Assembly (NCBI GenBank): GCA_963768165.1
Contig: CAVYHJ010000002.1
Location: 620,001-684,000, forward strand
Reading direction: 5' to 3'
Length of the DNA stretch: 64,000 nucleotides
From: CAVYHJ01 sp963768165 [NCBI: uncultured bacterium]
GTDB lineage: Bacteria > UBP4 > UBA4092
Numbering within the stretch: position 1 is the first letter of the stretch; each line of letters begins with the position of its first letter. Below the pieces are notes generated by a model. The model did not search any database. It was not told the origin of the DNA and was given only the letters and a program-made list of their open reading frames with translations. The position numbers and the translations under genes are program-made. Shown piece by piece: positions 25,381-34,087 of this stretch.

Positions 25381-26802
25381 TTATTTTACTAAGGTATCCA
25401 GGTTCTTTCCATCTGAATCTATTAATTGAATCACCAGGGGCATTTCGCCAATAGCATGAGTTGAACAGGATAAACACGGGTCATAACAGCGGATGGCGGC
25501 TTCCACCCGATTGAGCATACCCTCTTTTAAATTGGTGCCGTCCACATATTGCAGGGCAATCGCTTTAACCGCTTGATTCATCGCCAGATTATTATGGCCA
25601 GTAGCGACTACCAGATTTACTTTTTCAATCCGGCCCGCGCCATCCACCCAATAATGATGAAACAAAGTCCCGCGCGGGGCTTCGATAATCCCGACACCTT
25701 CTCCATTTTTGGGGAAACCGTTATTGATGATATCCTGGCCGAGGATATCGGGGTCATGGAGTAATTGTTGAATTCGTTCAATTCCAAAAAGAGCTTCTAT
25801 CATGCGGGCATAATGATAATAGAAAGAACTATGTTGAATTCCACCATTGAGCGATTTCCAATTGAGCCATTCCTTATGCGCCAGGGGTGTGCTGATTTTA
25901 TCAATCAGATTCAACCGTGCCAGGGGGCCTACACGATAGGCGCCTTCCGGATATCCTTTTTCTTTGAAGAACGGGAATTTAAGATAAGACCAGTCTTCGG
26001 TAGCTTCTCCGATAATCGAAAGATAATCGGAAGGGGGAACTTGATCCACCAGAATATTTCCATCAGTATCTTTGACGCGGAGTTTTCCATCGTAATGTTC
26101 CAAACTTCCGTCCGGTTGAACCAGGCCCATGAAATTGGAATCAAAGGAGGCGAAGGTATCCACTTCTACTTGATGTTTTTCAATATACCCTTTAATTAAA
26201 TCAATGGCGAATTGCGCCGAACCGATAGATTCCTGAATATCGCGTAGCAATTCGTCTCTTTTCTCCGCGCTGAAAGGTTTATTCACGCCGCCGGGAACAG
26301 TGAACTCCGCATGGATTTTCCTGCCCGCCACCGCCTTAATGGTTTCCTGTCCAAATTTACGCAACCGGATTCCGCGTAGAGCGATCTCCGGATGTTTTTC
26401 AATCAGTCCCATGATATTGCGTGCCGCCGGGTCGGAATCATATCCCAACAATAAATCCGGTCCTGAAAGATGGAAGAAACTCAAAGCATGAGACTGAACC
26501 AATTGTCCCATGTGCATGAGTTCGCGCATGAGTTTCGCGGGTTTGGGAATCTCAACTCCGAGAATCGCATCCCCGGCTTTGGACGATGCCAGCAGATGGC
26601 TGACAGGACAAATTCCGCAAATCCGGGCAGTGATACTGGGCATTTCGGAGAAATGCCGGCCTTCACAGAATTTCTCGAATCCACGAAATTCAACCACGTG
26701 AAACCGGGCATCATTCACCTTTTTATTTTCATCCAGATGAATGGTGATTTTGGCATGTCCTTCGATCCGGGTCACGGGGTTTATGGTAATGGTCTCACTC
26801 AT
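25381..26802 (-). CDS. hydL: [NiFe] hydrogenase large subunit (HydL/HoxH-like, group 3)
   Basis: The catalytic subunit carrying the Ni-Fe(CN)2CO centre. 473 residues. L1 motif [10 protein letters not shown] (residues 60-69) with ligands C62 and C65; L2 motif DPCLSCSTH (441-449) with C443 and C446. The 24 residues after H449 are the tail removed by the maturation protease downstream. The sequence is of the cytoplasmic group 3 type, with no Tat partner. Gene order hydC-hydB-hydA-hydS-hydL matches the NAD- and ferredoxin-linked bifurcating complex HydABCSL known from Acetomicrobium. A plain NAD-reducing HoxFUYH-type enzyme is the alternative. Confidence 0.95.
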   Translation of the reverse strand: MSETITINPVTRIEGHAKITIHLDENKKVNDARFHVVEFRGFEKFCEGRHFSEMPSITARICGICPVSHLLASSKAGDAILGVEIPKPAKLMRELMHMGQLVQSHALSFFHLSGPDLLLGYDSDPAARNIMGLIEKHPEIALRGIRLRKFGQETIKAVAGRKIHAEFTVPGGVNKPFSAEKRDELLRDIQESIGSAQFAIDLIKGYIEKHQVEVDTFASFDSNFMGLVQPDGSLEHYDGKLRVKDTDGNILVDQVPPSDYLSIIGEATEDWSYLKFPFFKEKGYPEGAYRVGPLARLNLIDKISTPLAHKEWLNWKSLNGGIQHSSFYYHYARMIEALFGIERIQQLLHDPDILGQDIINNGFPKNGEGVGIIEAPRGTLFHHYWVDGAGRIEKVNLVVATGHNNLAMNQAVKAIALQYVDGTNLKEGMLNRVEAAIRCYDPCLSCSTHAIGEMPLVIQLIDSDGKNLDTLVK

Positions 26803-26814
26803 AACAAATCCTTT

Positions 26815-27351
26815 TTAATCGTAATGCAACCGGCCATTCGACCAGAAGGGAATCCGTCCGGCCAATAATTCGGTAATGGCATAATAAATTTCATCCGCGC
26901 TGGGAGGACAACCGGGAATATAGGCGTCCACCTTGACAATTTCTTGAATTGGTTTTACGCGGTCCAGCAATTCAGGGACTTCGGCAGAATGGGGAATTTC
27001 CCCAATCAAGGTACTTTCCGTGTCCACATAGGCTCTTTCCAAAATAGTTTCTTTCTTAAACAGATTGCGTAACGCCGTAATGCCGCCGTAACAGGAACAA
27101 TCGCCAATGGCAACGAGAATTTTGCAGTTCGCCCGCATTTTTCTGAGAACTTCAATATTTTCATTGTTGGCCACGGAACCTTCCACGATTCCCACATCCA
27201 CCTGAGGGCATTCTTTGATATCGGTAATCGGGCTGGAGGTTATTTCAATGAGCTTGGAGAGCTCAATCAACCGCTCATCCAAATCAAGGAACGACATGTG
27301 GCATCCGGAACATCCACCCAACCAGACTGTCGCTATTTTTACTTTAGGCAT
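26815..27351 (-). CDS. hydS: [NiFe] hydrogenase small subunit (HydS/HoxY-like)
   Basis: 178 residues, the short small-subunit type without signal peptide. Proximal [4Fe-4S] ligands: C14 and C17 in WLGGCSGCHMS, then GDCSCYGG and PGCPPSADE. Only the proximal cluster module is present, as expected for HoxY/MvhG-type subunits. It overlaps hydA by 8 bases and precedes hydL by 12. It passes electrons between the Ni-Fe site and the diaphorase module (HydA-C). Confidence 0.94.
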   Translation of the reverse strand: MPKVKIATVWLGGCSGCHMSFLDLDERLIELSKLIEITSSPITDIKECPQVDVGIVEGSVANNENIEVLRKMRANCKILVAIGDCSCYGGITALRNLFKKETILERAYVDTESTLIGEIPHSAEVPELLDRVKPIQEIVKVDAYIPGCPPSADEIYYAITELLAGRIPFWSNGRLHYD

Positions 27352-29533
27352 GTTGTTTTTCCTCTACAAGATACGAAATACATTTAAACGAAAGCTTTTC
27401 CAAATCCACCGGAACGGTATGCATTCGATAGTCTGATAATCTGTTTTCAATTTCCTTTTGAACGTATTTCATACGGTCTCTAACCGGAAGTGCAATTGTG
27501 TGAGAATCATCTTCCGTCAAACGGTTAATCAACTCCGCGAAAATCTGCCAATCTTCTTGAATATCACCCAGTGGGAAAATCGGTTCAAGAATCTGTTTGA
27601 CACCCTGGGAATTGTTCATGGTACCCGATTTTTCATACCAAACCGGACTTGGCAAAATCACATGAGCATATTTCAATACTTCCGACGGATAACTCGCCTG
27701 TACGATAACAAATTCAATTTTAGATAATTTCTCCAAGGCGGCTTCCGTCCAGGGAAATTCATCATCTCCCAGAGCAAGATAGAGAATTTTGGTTTTTTCC
27801 GGGTCTATATTTTCCAACGGATTAACGGCTGCGTTGTCCAACACGTCTTTTTTATTAGGGACTAACTTATCCATTTCAAAAGCGCCGCGGGCATTGGCAC
27901 CATGGCGTAATCCAAGAATAGGAAGTTTTCCATTTTCCAACCTGCCAACCAACCGAGATAAAAGTATCAAGGTATGGAATAAGCCGGGATTGTTTTGATT
28001 GGATATTCCACGACCATAGACAAAAACCGGATTTTCCGCCCTTTGTAAAAGCCGCGCTATCTGAACTATCTTATCCCAGGCTATCCCGGTTTTGGATTCG
28101 GCAATTTCAGGTGAGTATTCAGAAAAATCTTTTATCATATTTTCGGGAATGGAAGTATTTTGTTTTCGTTTCGGGTCATCGAGAATCGCATGAATCAAAG
28201 AATTCAGAAGAATTCCGTCGGTATTGTGTTTCACGCGAATGGCAATGTTGGAAATATCATCCAAGACCGCTTTCCGCAAATTGATGGTAATTAACGGAAC
28301 GTTTTGTTTTCTGACGCGGCTTCGGATTCTGGACGCCAATACTTTATGTGTTCTTCCCGGGTCGGCACCTAGAATAACTACACAATCCGAATCATCCAGA
28401 CGGGAAATATCGGATTCCAAATCCGGCACAAAATATTCAGATTCCGGTTGATAAACGGATTTTACAAAAGAACTGTATTCGTAACGGTTCAGGAGTTCCG
28501 CGTGAGGAGTTCCGACAATCTCCCGGAAGAGTTTCAGGAATAAATAAACTGATTCATTGGTGCTTTGAGGTGAAATGAATGCCTGAACCGCATCCGGAGA
28601 TTTTGTTTTAAATCGTTTTAACCGGTTCGCCACCTGCCCTAATACTTTATCCCAACTGAATTCAACCGGAGTGCTCTTTTGGGAGACAGTGGGTTTAACA
28701 ATACGTTCTTTGTGATTCAATAAAGGTTCGTATCGGCCTTTGACGCAGAGATGCCCTTCGTTAAATTCGGAGGAGACGTCTCCATCTATTTTGACAATAT
28801 GATTTCCCATGGAATAAACATCAATTTCACAACCCAAACTGCATTGCTGGCAGATGGTGTTGGTTTTTTTACAATTGGCAGATTTCCCACGAAATGCGCC
28901 TAATTTATCGAAGAATGCGCCCGTCGGACAGACTTGTACACATCCCCCACACGACGTGCAAGTGGAATTTTCAAAAGATTGATGCAGGTCCACGGTAATA
29001 AAAGCGCGTCCGCCGCGCATGGACAAATCAAGGGTATGAACACCTTCTATTTCATCGCAATAACGGATACAGCGGGAGCAAAGAATACAACGATTATGGT
29101 CTAATAAAAAGTACGGATTAGAACTATCTACCGGCAGATTGGGAAATAAATAGGGATACCGGATATGATCCATTTTGTGTTGATACCCCAAATTTTGAAG
29201 TTCGCAATCGCCTCCGCTGACCACGCAGAACGGACAGAAGTGATTCCGTTCGCTGAAAAGCAATTCCAAGGTAATCCGGCGCATATTTTGTAATTTTGGG
29301 GTTTGGGTTTTAACAATCATTCCCTGGGTTACCGGAGTAGTGCAAGCGGTCGCCACTTTTCTCATTCCTTCAACTTCTACGAGACACATTCTGCAGGCTC
29401 CGACAGGAGATAAATTTTTCAGATAGCAAAGGGTGGGAATATGGATGTTATTTTCACGTGCCACATCGAGAATGGTTTTCCCGGTTTGCGCGTTAATTTG
29501 GTTTCCATCAATTTGCAGGGTTATTTTATCCAT
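27344..29533 (-). CDS. hydA: NuoG/HydA-like iron-sulfur subunit of the hydrogenase complex
   Basis: 729 residues. In order: [2Fe-2S] ferredoxin domain (C36, C47, C50, C64), His-ligated cluster motif HFCPFCVVSGGDC, two [4Fe-4S] motifs (CILCSRCIRYC; CTSCGGCVQVC), another cluster site CQQCSLGC, and a molybdopterin-oxidoreductase-like region (about 245-700) as in NuoG. It is longer than HoxU (about 230 residues) and has no H-cluster motif of [FeFe] hydrogenase. This is the electron-wiring subunit of HydABCSL-type complexes. It overlaps hydB and hydS by 8 bases each. Automatic names could be NADH-quinone oxidoreductase subunit G or formate dehydrogenase alpha. Confidence 0.85.
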   Translation of the reverse strand: MDKITLQIDGNQINAQTGKTILDVARENNIHIPTLCYLKNLSPVGACRMCLVEVEGMRKVATACTTPVTQGMIVKTQTPKLQNMRRITLELLFSERNHFCPFCVVSGGDCELQNLGYQHKMDHIRYPYLFPNLPVDSSNPYFLLDHNRCILCSRCIRYCDEIEGVHTLDLSMRGGRAFITVDLHQSFENSTCTSCGGCVQVCPTGAFFDKLGAFRGKSANCKKTNTICQQCSLGCEIDVYSMGNHIVKIDGDVSSEFNEGHLCVKGRYEPLLNHKERIVKPTVSQKSTPVEFSWDKVLGQVANRLKRFKTKSPDAVQAFISPQSTNESVYLFLKLFREIVGTPHAELLNRYEYSSFVKSVYQPESEYFVPDLESDISRLDDSDCVVILGADPGRTHKVLASRIRSRVRKQNVPLITINLRKAVLDDISNIAIRVKHNTDGILLNSLIHAILDDPKRKQNTSIPENMIKDFSEYSPEIAESKTGIAWDKIVQIARLLQRAENPVFVYGRGISNQNNPGLFHTLILLSRLVGRLENGKLPILGLRHGANARGAFEMDKLVPNKKDVLDNAAVNPLENIDPEKTKILYLALGDDEFPWTEAALEKLSKIEFVIVQASYPSEVLKYAHVILPSPVWYEKSGTMNNSQGVKQILEPIFPLGDIQEDWQIFAELINRLTEDDSHTIALPVRDRMKYVQKEIENRLSDYRMHTVPVDLEKLSFKCISYLVEEKQHA

Positions 29534-31439
29534 GTGCCGCTACCCCTTTCTCCGGAAGAGAGTTCAATACGTTCCGCAACCTTGCCTCCGGTCCTGTTAT
29601 TTTATAAACTGCATCGAATTTACAGGCATCGAAACAAGCACCGCAACGGATGCAGATATTTTCCACAATATAAAATTTCTTAAGATTATCTTTTTTGAAA
29701 ATGGTGGTAACCGGACACGCGCGCGCGCAGAGACTGCAACCTGTGCAATTTTCTTCCAAGATTTTGAATTCCAGTAATTCTTTGCAAACTTTTGCGGGAC
29801 AACTTTTATCCACGATATGTGCGAGATATTCATCCCGGAAATGCCGTAAGGTGGAAAGAATCGGATTGGGCGCTGTTTGGCCCAAACCACAGAGGCTGGT
29901 TTCTCTTACCGTTTCGCAAAGTTCTTCGAGAATCAGCAAATCGTCCATCGTTCCGTATCCTTGGGTAATTTTTTGTAATATTTTATGCATTTGTACAGTT
30001 CCAACACGGCAAGGAGGACATTTTCCGCAAGATTCGTCAAGACAGAATTCCAAGAAAAATCGGGCGACATCAACCATACAGGAATCTTCATCCATCACGA
30101 TTAACCCGCCGGAACCCATCATAGCGCCCAGTTCGATTAACTTTTCATAATCGAGAGATGTATCGAGATATTGTTCCGGGATACAACCTCCTGAAGGGCC
30201 GCCTATTTGTACTGCTTTCAATTTTTTTTCATTGGGAATTCCTCCTCCAATATCGTAAACCAATTCCCGAAGAGTTGTTCCCATAGGAACTTCAACAAGT
30301 CCCGTATTGACCACTTTTCCGGTCAAGGCGAAGATTGCGGTACCTTTGCTTTTTTGTGTTCCAATAGTAGCAAACCAAGTTCCGCCTCGTGCAATAATTT
30401 CTCTCACGTTGGAGTAGGTCTTGACGTTATTAATCAAAGTAGGTTTTTTGAAAAGTCCTGAAATCGCAGGAAACGGCGGACGGGGACGGGGCATTCCCCG
30501 TTTTCCTTCCACCGAAGCAATCAAAGCGGTCTCTTCGCCGCAGACGAAAGCGCCCGCGCCAAGTCGAATTTCCACATCGAAAGAAAATCCTTGAGCTAAA
30601 ATATTTTCACCCAAAAGACCTGTTTTCCTGGATTGTTGAATTGCCAACTCCAACCGTTTGACGGCGATGGGGTATTCCGCACGAAGATAGACGTAACCTT
30701 TATTGGCGCCGACAGCATAGGCGGCAATCGCCATCCCTTCCAGTAATCTATGCGGGTCAGCTTCAATGATTCCACGGTCCATAAACGCACCGGGGTCGCC
30801 TTCATCCGCGTTGCAGATAACATATTTTTTGTCGGATTTGGCGTTTTTAACAAATTCCCATTTCGTACCGGTGGGGAATCCAGCACCGCCCCTTCCACGC
30901 AAACCGCTTTTTTTCATTTCCCCGACCACATCGTCCGGTTTCATTTCCGAAAGAGCTTTTGCCAAGGCGGCGTACCCATCCTGCGCGATATACTCTTCTA
31001 TACTTTCCGGATCAATGATTCCAAGATTGGACAGGACAATTCTTTTCTGTTTATTAAAGAAACCGGCGGTACCGGCATTTTGTTGATGTTCCAGTGTAAA
31101 TTCCAATACGGGTTTTTTACCCTTCAAATGTTCCTTAACGACCCGGATGGCTTTTTCCGGTGTCATTTGAACATACGTAAACTTCTCAGCTTTTTTATTA
31201 ACTACGGTTAGAATGGGTTCGAGATTATCCAGCCCGCTTCCCCCGTCCATGGATACCCTGACATCGTCAAGCTCTTGTTTCTCGATTTCATTTTGCAGCG
31301 CTTTCATGACGTCACGGGAACCCGCCGCAAGCCCAATAGTGCCCATGCTGACTGCGACCCGGAATTCATCGCCATTATTCTTTATATCCAATTTTCTTCT
31401 TATGTCATCACGTAGTTTAATTAATTCTTGTATATTCAT
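29526..31439 (-). CDS. hydB: NuoF/HydB-like NAD(H)-, FMN-binding subunit
   Basis: 637 residues. The N-terminal thioredoxin-like domain (about 20-120) lacks the cysteines of a [2Fe-2S] site (VSMGTIGLAAGS). The NADH/FMN domain has GRGGAGFPTGTKWEF and CNADEGDPGAFMDR. SLBB and the [4Fe-4S] site follow (ESCGKCPPCRVG). Two C-terminal ferredoxin clusters (CTGCSLCARACP; CIRCGACFDAC) are present, as in HydB/HndC and not in NuoF. It is the expected site of flavin-based bifurcation between NAD(H) and ferredoxin. It lies between hydC and hydA. Confidence 0.9.
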   Translation of the reverse strand: MNIQELIKLRDDIRRKLDIKNNGDEFRVAVSMGTIGLAAGSRDVMKALQNEIEKQELDDVRVSMDGGSGLDNLEPILTVVNKKAEKFTYVQMTPEKAIRVVKEHLKGKKPVLEFTLEHQQNAGTAGFFNKQKRIVLSNLGIIDPESIEEYIAQDGYAALAKALSEMKPDDVVGEMKKSGLRGRGGAGFPTGTKWEFVKNAKSDKKYVICNADEGDPGAFMDRGIIEADPHRLLEGMAIAAYAVGANKGYVYLRAEYPIAVKRLELAIQQSRKTGLLGENILAQGFSFDVEIRLGAGAFVCGEETALIASVEGKRGMPRPRPPFPAISGLFKKPTLINNVKTYSNVREIIARGGTWFATIGTQKSKGTAIFALTGKVVNTGLVEVPMGTTLRELVYDIGGGIPNEKKLKAVQIGGPSGGCIPEQYLDTSLDYEKLIELGAMMGSGGLIVMDEDSCMVDVARFFLEFCLDESCGKCPPCRVGTVQMHKILQKITQGYGTMDDLLILEELCETVRETSLCGLGQTAPNPILSTLRHFRDEYLAHIVDKSCPAKVCKELLEFKILEENCTGCSLCARACPVTTIFKKDNLKKFYIVENICIRCGACFDACKFDAVYKITGPEARLRNVLNSLPEKGVAAHG

Positions 31440-31459
31440 AAAAGTTATCCAGAAATAAA

Positions 31460-31948
31460 TTATTGATATTTTTTAAGTACCTTGGAAATCTTATCGGGTG
31501 TTATTTTGGCAAAGACATCCTGGTCAACGACCACTGCCGGTGCCAACCCGCAAGCCCCAAGGCAACGTGCCTTACACAAAGTAAACATATCGTCCCGCGT
31601 GGTTTCGCCATCGTCAATCTTCAAGTCCCGGCTCAACCGGTCAAAGACCCGGTCACCGCCTTTGACATAACAAGCGGTTCCCATGCAAACCGTCACCGTG
31701 TGTTTCCCCTTGGGAACCGTACTGAAAAAATGATAGAAAGTTACTACCCCGTAAATTTGACTTAACGGGACGCGCATTTTGATTGAAATATAATGCAAGA
31801 CATCATCTCCAAGATAGCCAAATAATTGCTGGGACTGGTGCAAGATTTGAATGAGGGCATCGGGAGCCCAGTTGTAACGATCCATAACTTCGTCCAACTT
31901 CGCAAAGCGTATATCCCCACTGGGATGTTCAGCTAATATTTGTGCCAT
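31460..31948 (-). CDS. hydC: NuoE/HydC-like [2Fe-2S] subunit
   Basis: 162 residues, thioredoxin-like fold with the four ligands C88, C93, C129 and C133 in VCMGTACYVKGG and CLGACGLAP. The helical N-terminus is typical (PDALIQILHQSQQLFGYL). It transfers electrons next to HydB. It starts 12 bases after the CBS/HATPase gene and 20 bases before hydB. NuoE of complex I and HoxE are the closest alternatives by sequence; operon context decides for the hydrogenase. Confidence 0.93.
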   Translation of the reverse strand: MAQILAEHPSGDIRFAKLDEVMDRYNWAPDALIQILHQSQQLFGYLGDDVLHYISIKMRVPLSQIYGVVTFYHFFSTVPKGKHTVTVCMGTACYVKGGDRVFDRLSRDLKIDDGETTRDDMFTLCKARCLGACGLAPAVVVDQDVFAKITPDKISKVLKKYQ

Positions 31949-31960
31949 AAAAAAACTCCT

Positions 31961-32917
31961 TTACCTGCCTGCTTCCAAAGGAACCAGCGTATCCACTTTT
32001 TTTAGAACAATTTCCACTGTCAACCGGGTACTGCCCCCGACTTTGGAATCAATATGAAACTGATCTACCGACATTTTAATATTCGGCAAACCCATTCCCG
32101 CGCCGAACCCCATAGCCCTCACTTGATCACTGGCAGTAGAAAATCCGGGATGCAATGCCATTTCCAAGTCCGCGATTCCGGGTCCTTCATCTTCCGCTTC
32201 AATAATAATTTTGCCGTGTTCAATCCATGCTCTCAAGGTTCCGCCAATCGAATGAATCACAATATTGGTTTCCGCTTCGTAGGCCGCTATAGCCGCTCGC
32301 CGGATGATTTCCGGTTTGATTCCCATTCCTTGAAGTTGTTTTTTTAATTGGGAGGAGAGCAATCCAATATTCTCGAAATCCCCGGCACGCAATTTGGCAT
32401 CTAGTAAATCTTGTTTGCCTTCTTTCCCAAACGCATAATTTTGAGCCATACTCGCGGCTTCTTTAGCGGCGACTTCGTCCACGATCATATTTAATTCAAA
32501 TAACAATGTATCCAAAATATCCCCGCGGGTCATAATCCCCAAGAGATTGCCCTCTCTATCAACAACCGGAAAACGGCCATACGGATATTTCTGGAAAGTA
32601 TTCAGAGCTTTTATTAAAGTAGAATTCGGGTCAAGAGTTTTGACATTACGAGTCATTCTTTTTTCAACCACCGAATTGATTTCTTTTTCATCCAGTGCTC
32701 GAATAATATCTTCCACGCTGATAATACCGACTAATTTTTTTCCCTGAACAACGGGGAGACCGGAAATTCGTTTATCCCTCAGAATCGTGCGGGCTTCCCA
32801 CATACTCTTTTCAGGGGAAACGGTACTTACGATTTGAGTCATGGCATCCCGCACTCGCAAACGGTAGGCGAGTTCATGGATAAAACTAAAATTATCAAGT
32901 TCTTTGGACGCTCTCAT
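31961..32917 (-). CDS. CBS-pair protein with C-terminal anti-sigma-like HATPase domain
   Basis: 318 residues from MRASKELDNF. I chose this start at 32917 because the longer frame upstream overlaps the previous gene and lacks homology. Two CBS motifs (about 20-140: VRDAMTQIV...SGLPVVQG, then GRFPVVDREGNLLGIMTRGD) are followed by a linker helix and an RsbW-like ATPase domain (AAYEAETNIVIHS, EDEGPGI, GFGAGMGLPNIK). No phosphoacceptor His box is seen. The same pair, DRTGG plus CBS/HATPase, heads NuoE-NuoF-hydrogenase operons in anaerobes. An adenylate-sensing regulator of the complex is plausible but unproven. Confidence 0.82.
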   Translation of the reverse strand: MRASKELDNFSFIHELAYRLRVRDAMTQIVSTVSPEKSMWEARTILRDKRISGLPVVQGKKLVGIISVEDIIRALDEKEINSVVEKRMTRNVKTLDPNSTLIKALNTFQKYPYGRFPVVDREGNLLGIMTRGDILDTLLFELNMIVDEVAAKEAASMAQNYAFGKEGKQDLLDAKLRAGDFENIGLLSSQLKKQLQGMGIKPEIIRRAAIAAYEAETNIVIHSIGGTLRAWIEHGKIIIEAEDEGPGIADLEMALHPGFSTASDQVRAMGFGAGMGLPNIKMSVDQFHIDSKVGGSTRLTVEIVLKKVDTLVPLEAGR

Positions 32918-33254
32918 GGGAATTCTCCATAACCTCAGATAGTTTGATACAAGATTCAAACATAGGATGTTGAGAAACATAAAGGGGAATTCTATGCGCT
33001 TTCGCCAGTCCAATAGTTTCTCCGGGAGGATATTTCCCACGTACGAAAACAACCGCGACGGCTCCGACAATATCCGCCGTTCGAATCACTTGCTGATTAG
33101 TATATCCTGTAAGGATAATAAAATTTCTTTTCTTGGTAGCGAGAATATCGCTCAAGAAATCAGCGGCACACACAGTATTTACATCCGGATTATAATCACT
33201 AACCGAAGAAATTTCGGCAGCATCCAATAATTCTATTATTTTTGATAGTTTCAT
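32895..33254 (-). CDS. DRTGG-domain protein
   Basis: 119 residues from MKLSKIIELLDA. The start at 33254 follows GGAAAGG; a GTG seven codons earlier overlaps the ribosome site. The fold is the small DRTGG/serine-kinase-like domain (VCAADFLSDILA, FIILTGYTNQQVIRTADIVG, VFVRGKYPPGETIGLAKAH). First gene of the hydrogenase operon, directly after a sigma-54 promoter. Its last 23 bases overlap the CBS/HATPase gene. Ligand unknown; nucleotide binding is the family expectation. Confidence 0.82.
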   Translation of the reverse strand: MKLSKIIELLDAAEISSVSDYNPDVNTVCAADFLSDILATKKRNFIILTGYTNQQVIRTADIVGAVAVVFVRGKYPPGETIGLAKAHRIPLYVSQHPMFESCIKLSEVMENSHESVQRT

Positions 33255-33292
33255 ATGAGTATCCTTTCCTTTCACTCAGCACCCTGTTAAAT

Positions 33293-33308
33293 TGCAACCT
33301 TAATGCCA
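33293..33308 (-). promoter_or_regulatory. Sigma-54 promoter of the hydrogenase operon
   Basis: The minus strand reads TGGCATTAAGGTTGCA: TGGCAT-N5-TTGCA, with GG and GC exactly 10 bases apart, a near-perfect -24/-12 match. Expected transcript start about 33282, 28 bases before the DRTGG ATG, leaving room for its GGAAAGG. Confidence 0.8.
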
Positions 33309-33483
33309 CTTCACAGAAATACATGTATATTATTGATACAGTTATAGATATGAAATATATATAGCTGGCAAATCGGATTCAAGCATTAGAATGTTGTATA
33401 GTAATTAAACACTTTTTTATTTTTTAATAATTAGATTATTGGTATTAATTGAGTTATATAAATCTGTAGTTAAATATTTGAAT

Positions 33484-33502
33484 TTGTCCGATTTCAGGAC
33501 AA
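33484..33502. promoter_or_regulatory. Inverted repeat TTGTCC-N7-GGACAA, candidate activator site
   Basis: Six-base arms, about 180 bases upstream of the sigma-54 promoter. The five-base core and spacing (TTGTC-N9-GACAA) equal those of the site upstream of hypF. Confidence 0.5.
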
Positions 33503-33616
33503 TAAAAATTTAGAAGTGGTGAATTTCAAGTAAAAAATTGAGTTGCATCTCTTCTCCACATCTTTCACTTTCGTTTGTGTGTCTCGGGCTGATATTAGAA
33601 AATCAGACGACCGGAA

Positions 33617-34021
33617 TCAAGAGGGATGGGAAACGAGAAAATTTTTATTTTGTTTATCGAGGGCTTTTTCAATAATTTGAATTAAAATACACCAATCAAC
33701 GGGTTTGACACAATAATATAAAATTCCGGCGAGACGGGCATCAATTTCTTTCTGCGGATCATGACAAGCGGCGGTAAAAATAATTTCTATTTCAGGTTTC
33801 ATTTTTTTCAACAAAGAGACGAGCGTGAGCCCTGACAAGTCCGGAAGATTTTCATCTACCACGACCACGCCGACATTTTTATTTAGAATGGTTTTTAAGC
33901 AATCTGCCGCTGTTTGCACTTGCAAGCAATGAATGGATTGGCTTTTTTGTTGGAAGAAACTTTCCAAAACAGGCTGTTTCTCTTGATCCACAATGAGGAA
34001 ACACGGTATATTTTTGTTCAT
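33617..34021 (-). CDS. Single-domain response regulator
   Basis: 134 residues, receiver domain only: acidic pocket near IVDQE, phosphoacceptor Asp in VVVVDENLPDLSG (about residue 56), Thr in FTAAC and the conserved Lys in CVKPVDW. There is no output domain, so it would act by protein contact, in the manner of CheY or Spo0F. It follows the oxidoreductase alpha-beta gene by 66 bases that contain an RNA hairpin. No kinase is adjacent; the kinase at 2.8 kb is one possible partner. Confidence 0.82.
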   Translation of the reverse strand: MNKNIPCFLIVDQEKQPVLESFFQQKSQSIHCLQVQTAADCLKTILNKNVGVVVVDENLPDLSGLTLVSLLKKMKPEIEIIFTAACHDPQKEIDARLAGILYYCVKPVDWCILIQIIEKALDKQNKNFLVSHPS

Positions 34022-34036
34022 ATAGATATTTTCCGG

Positions 34037-34078
34037 CTACCCGCTATTTACGAGAAACTTAAAGTAAACAGCGGGCAG
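34037..34078 (-). promoter_or_regulatory. Intercistronic RNA hairpin
   Basis: Arms 34037-34051 and 34064-34078 form a 15-bp stem. Two positions pair only as G-U in the minus-strand RNA, so the structure belongs to the oxidoreductase/response-regulator transcript. It may reduce or stabilise expression of the downstream gene. No U-run follows it on that strand. Confidence 0.5.
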
Positions 34079-34087
34079 CCAATTTTT

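Larger units (their letters stand above)
33255..33616. promoter_or_regulatory. Control region of the hydrogenase operon
   Basis: No gene is seen. It holds the sigma-54 promoter (33293-33308), an AT-rich stretch suitable for bending, and the inverted repeat at 33484-33502. The end of the response-regulator gene lies on the far side. Confidence 0.6.

Noticed and set aside
32918-33070. N-terminal extension of the CBS/HATPase protein
   Set aside because: It overlaps the DRTGG gene in another frame and shows no domain; the ATG at 32917 fits operon spacing.
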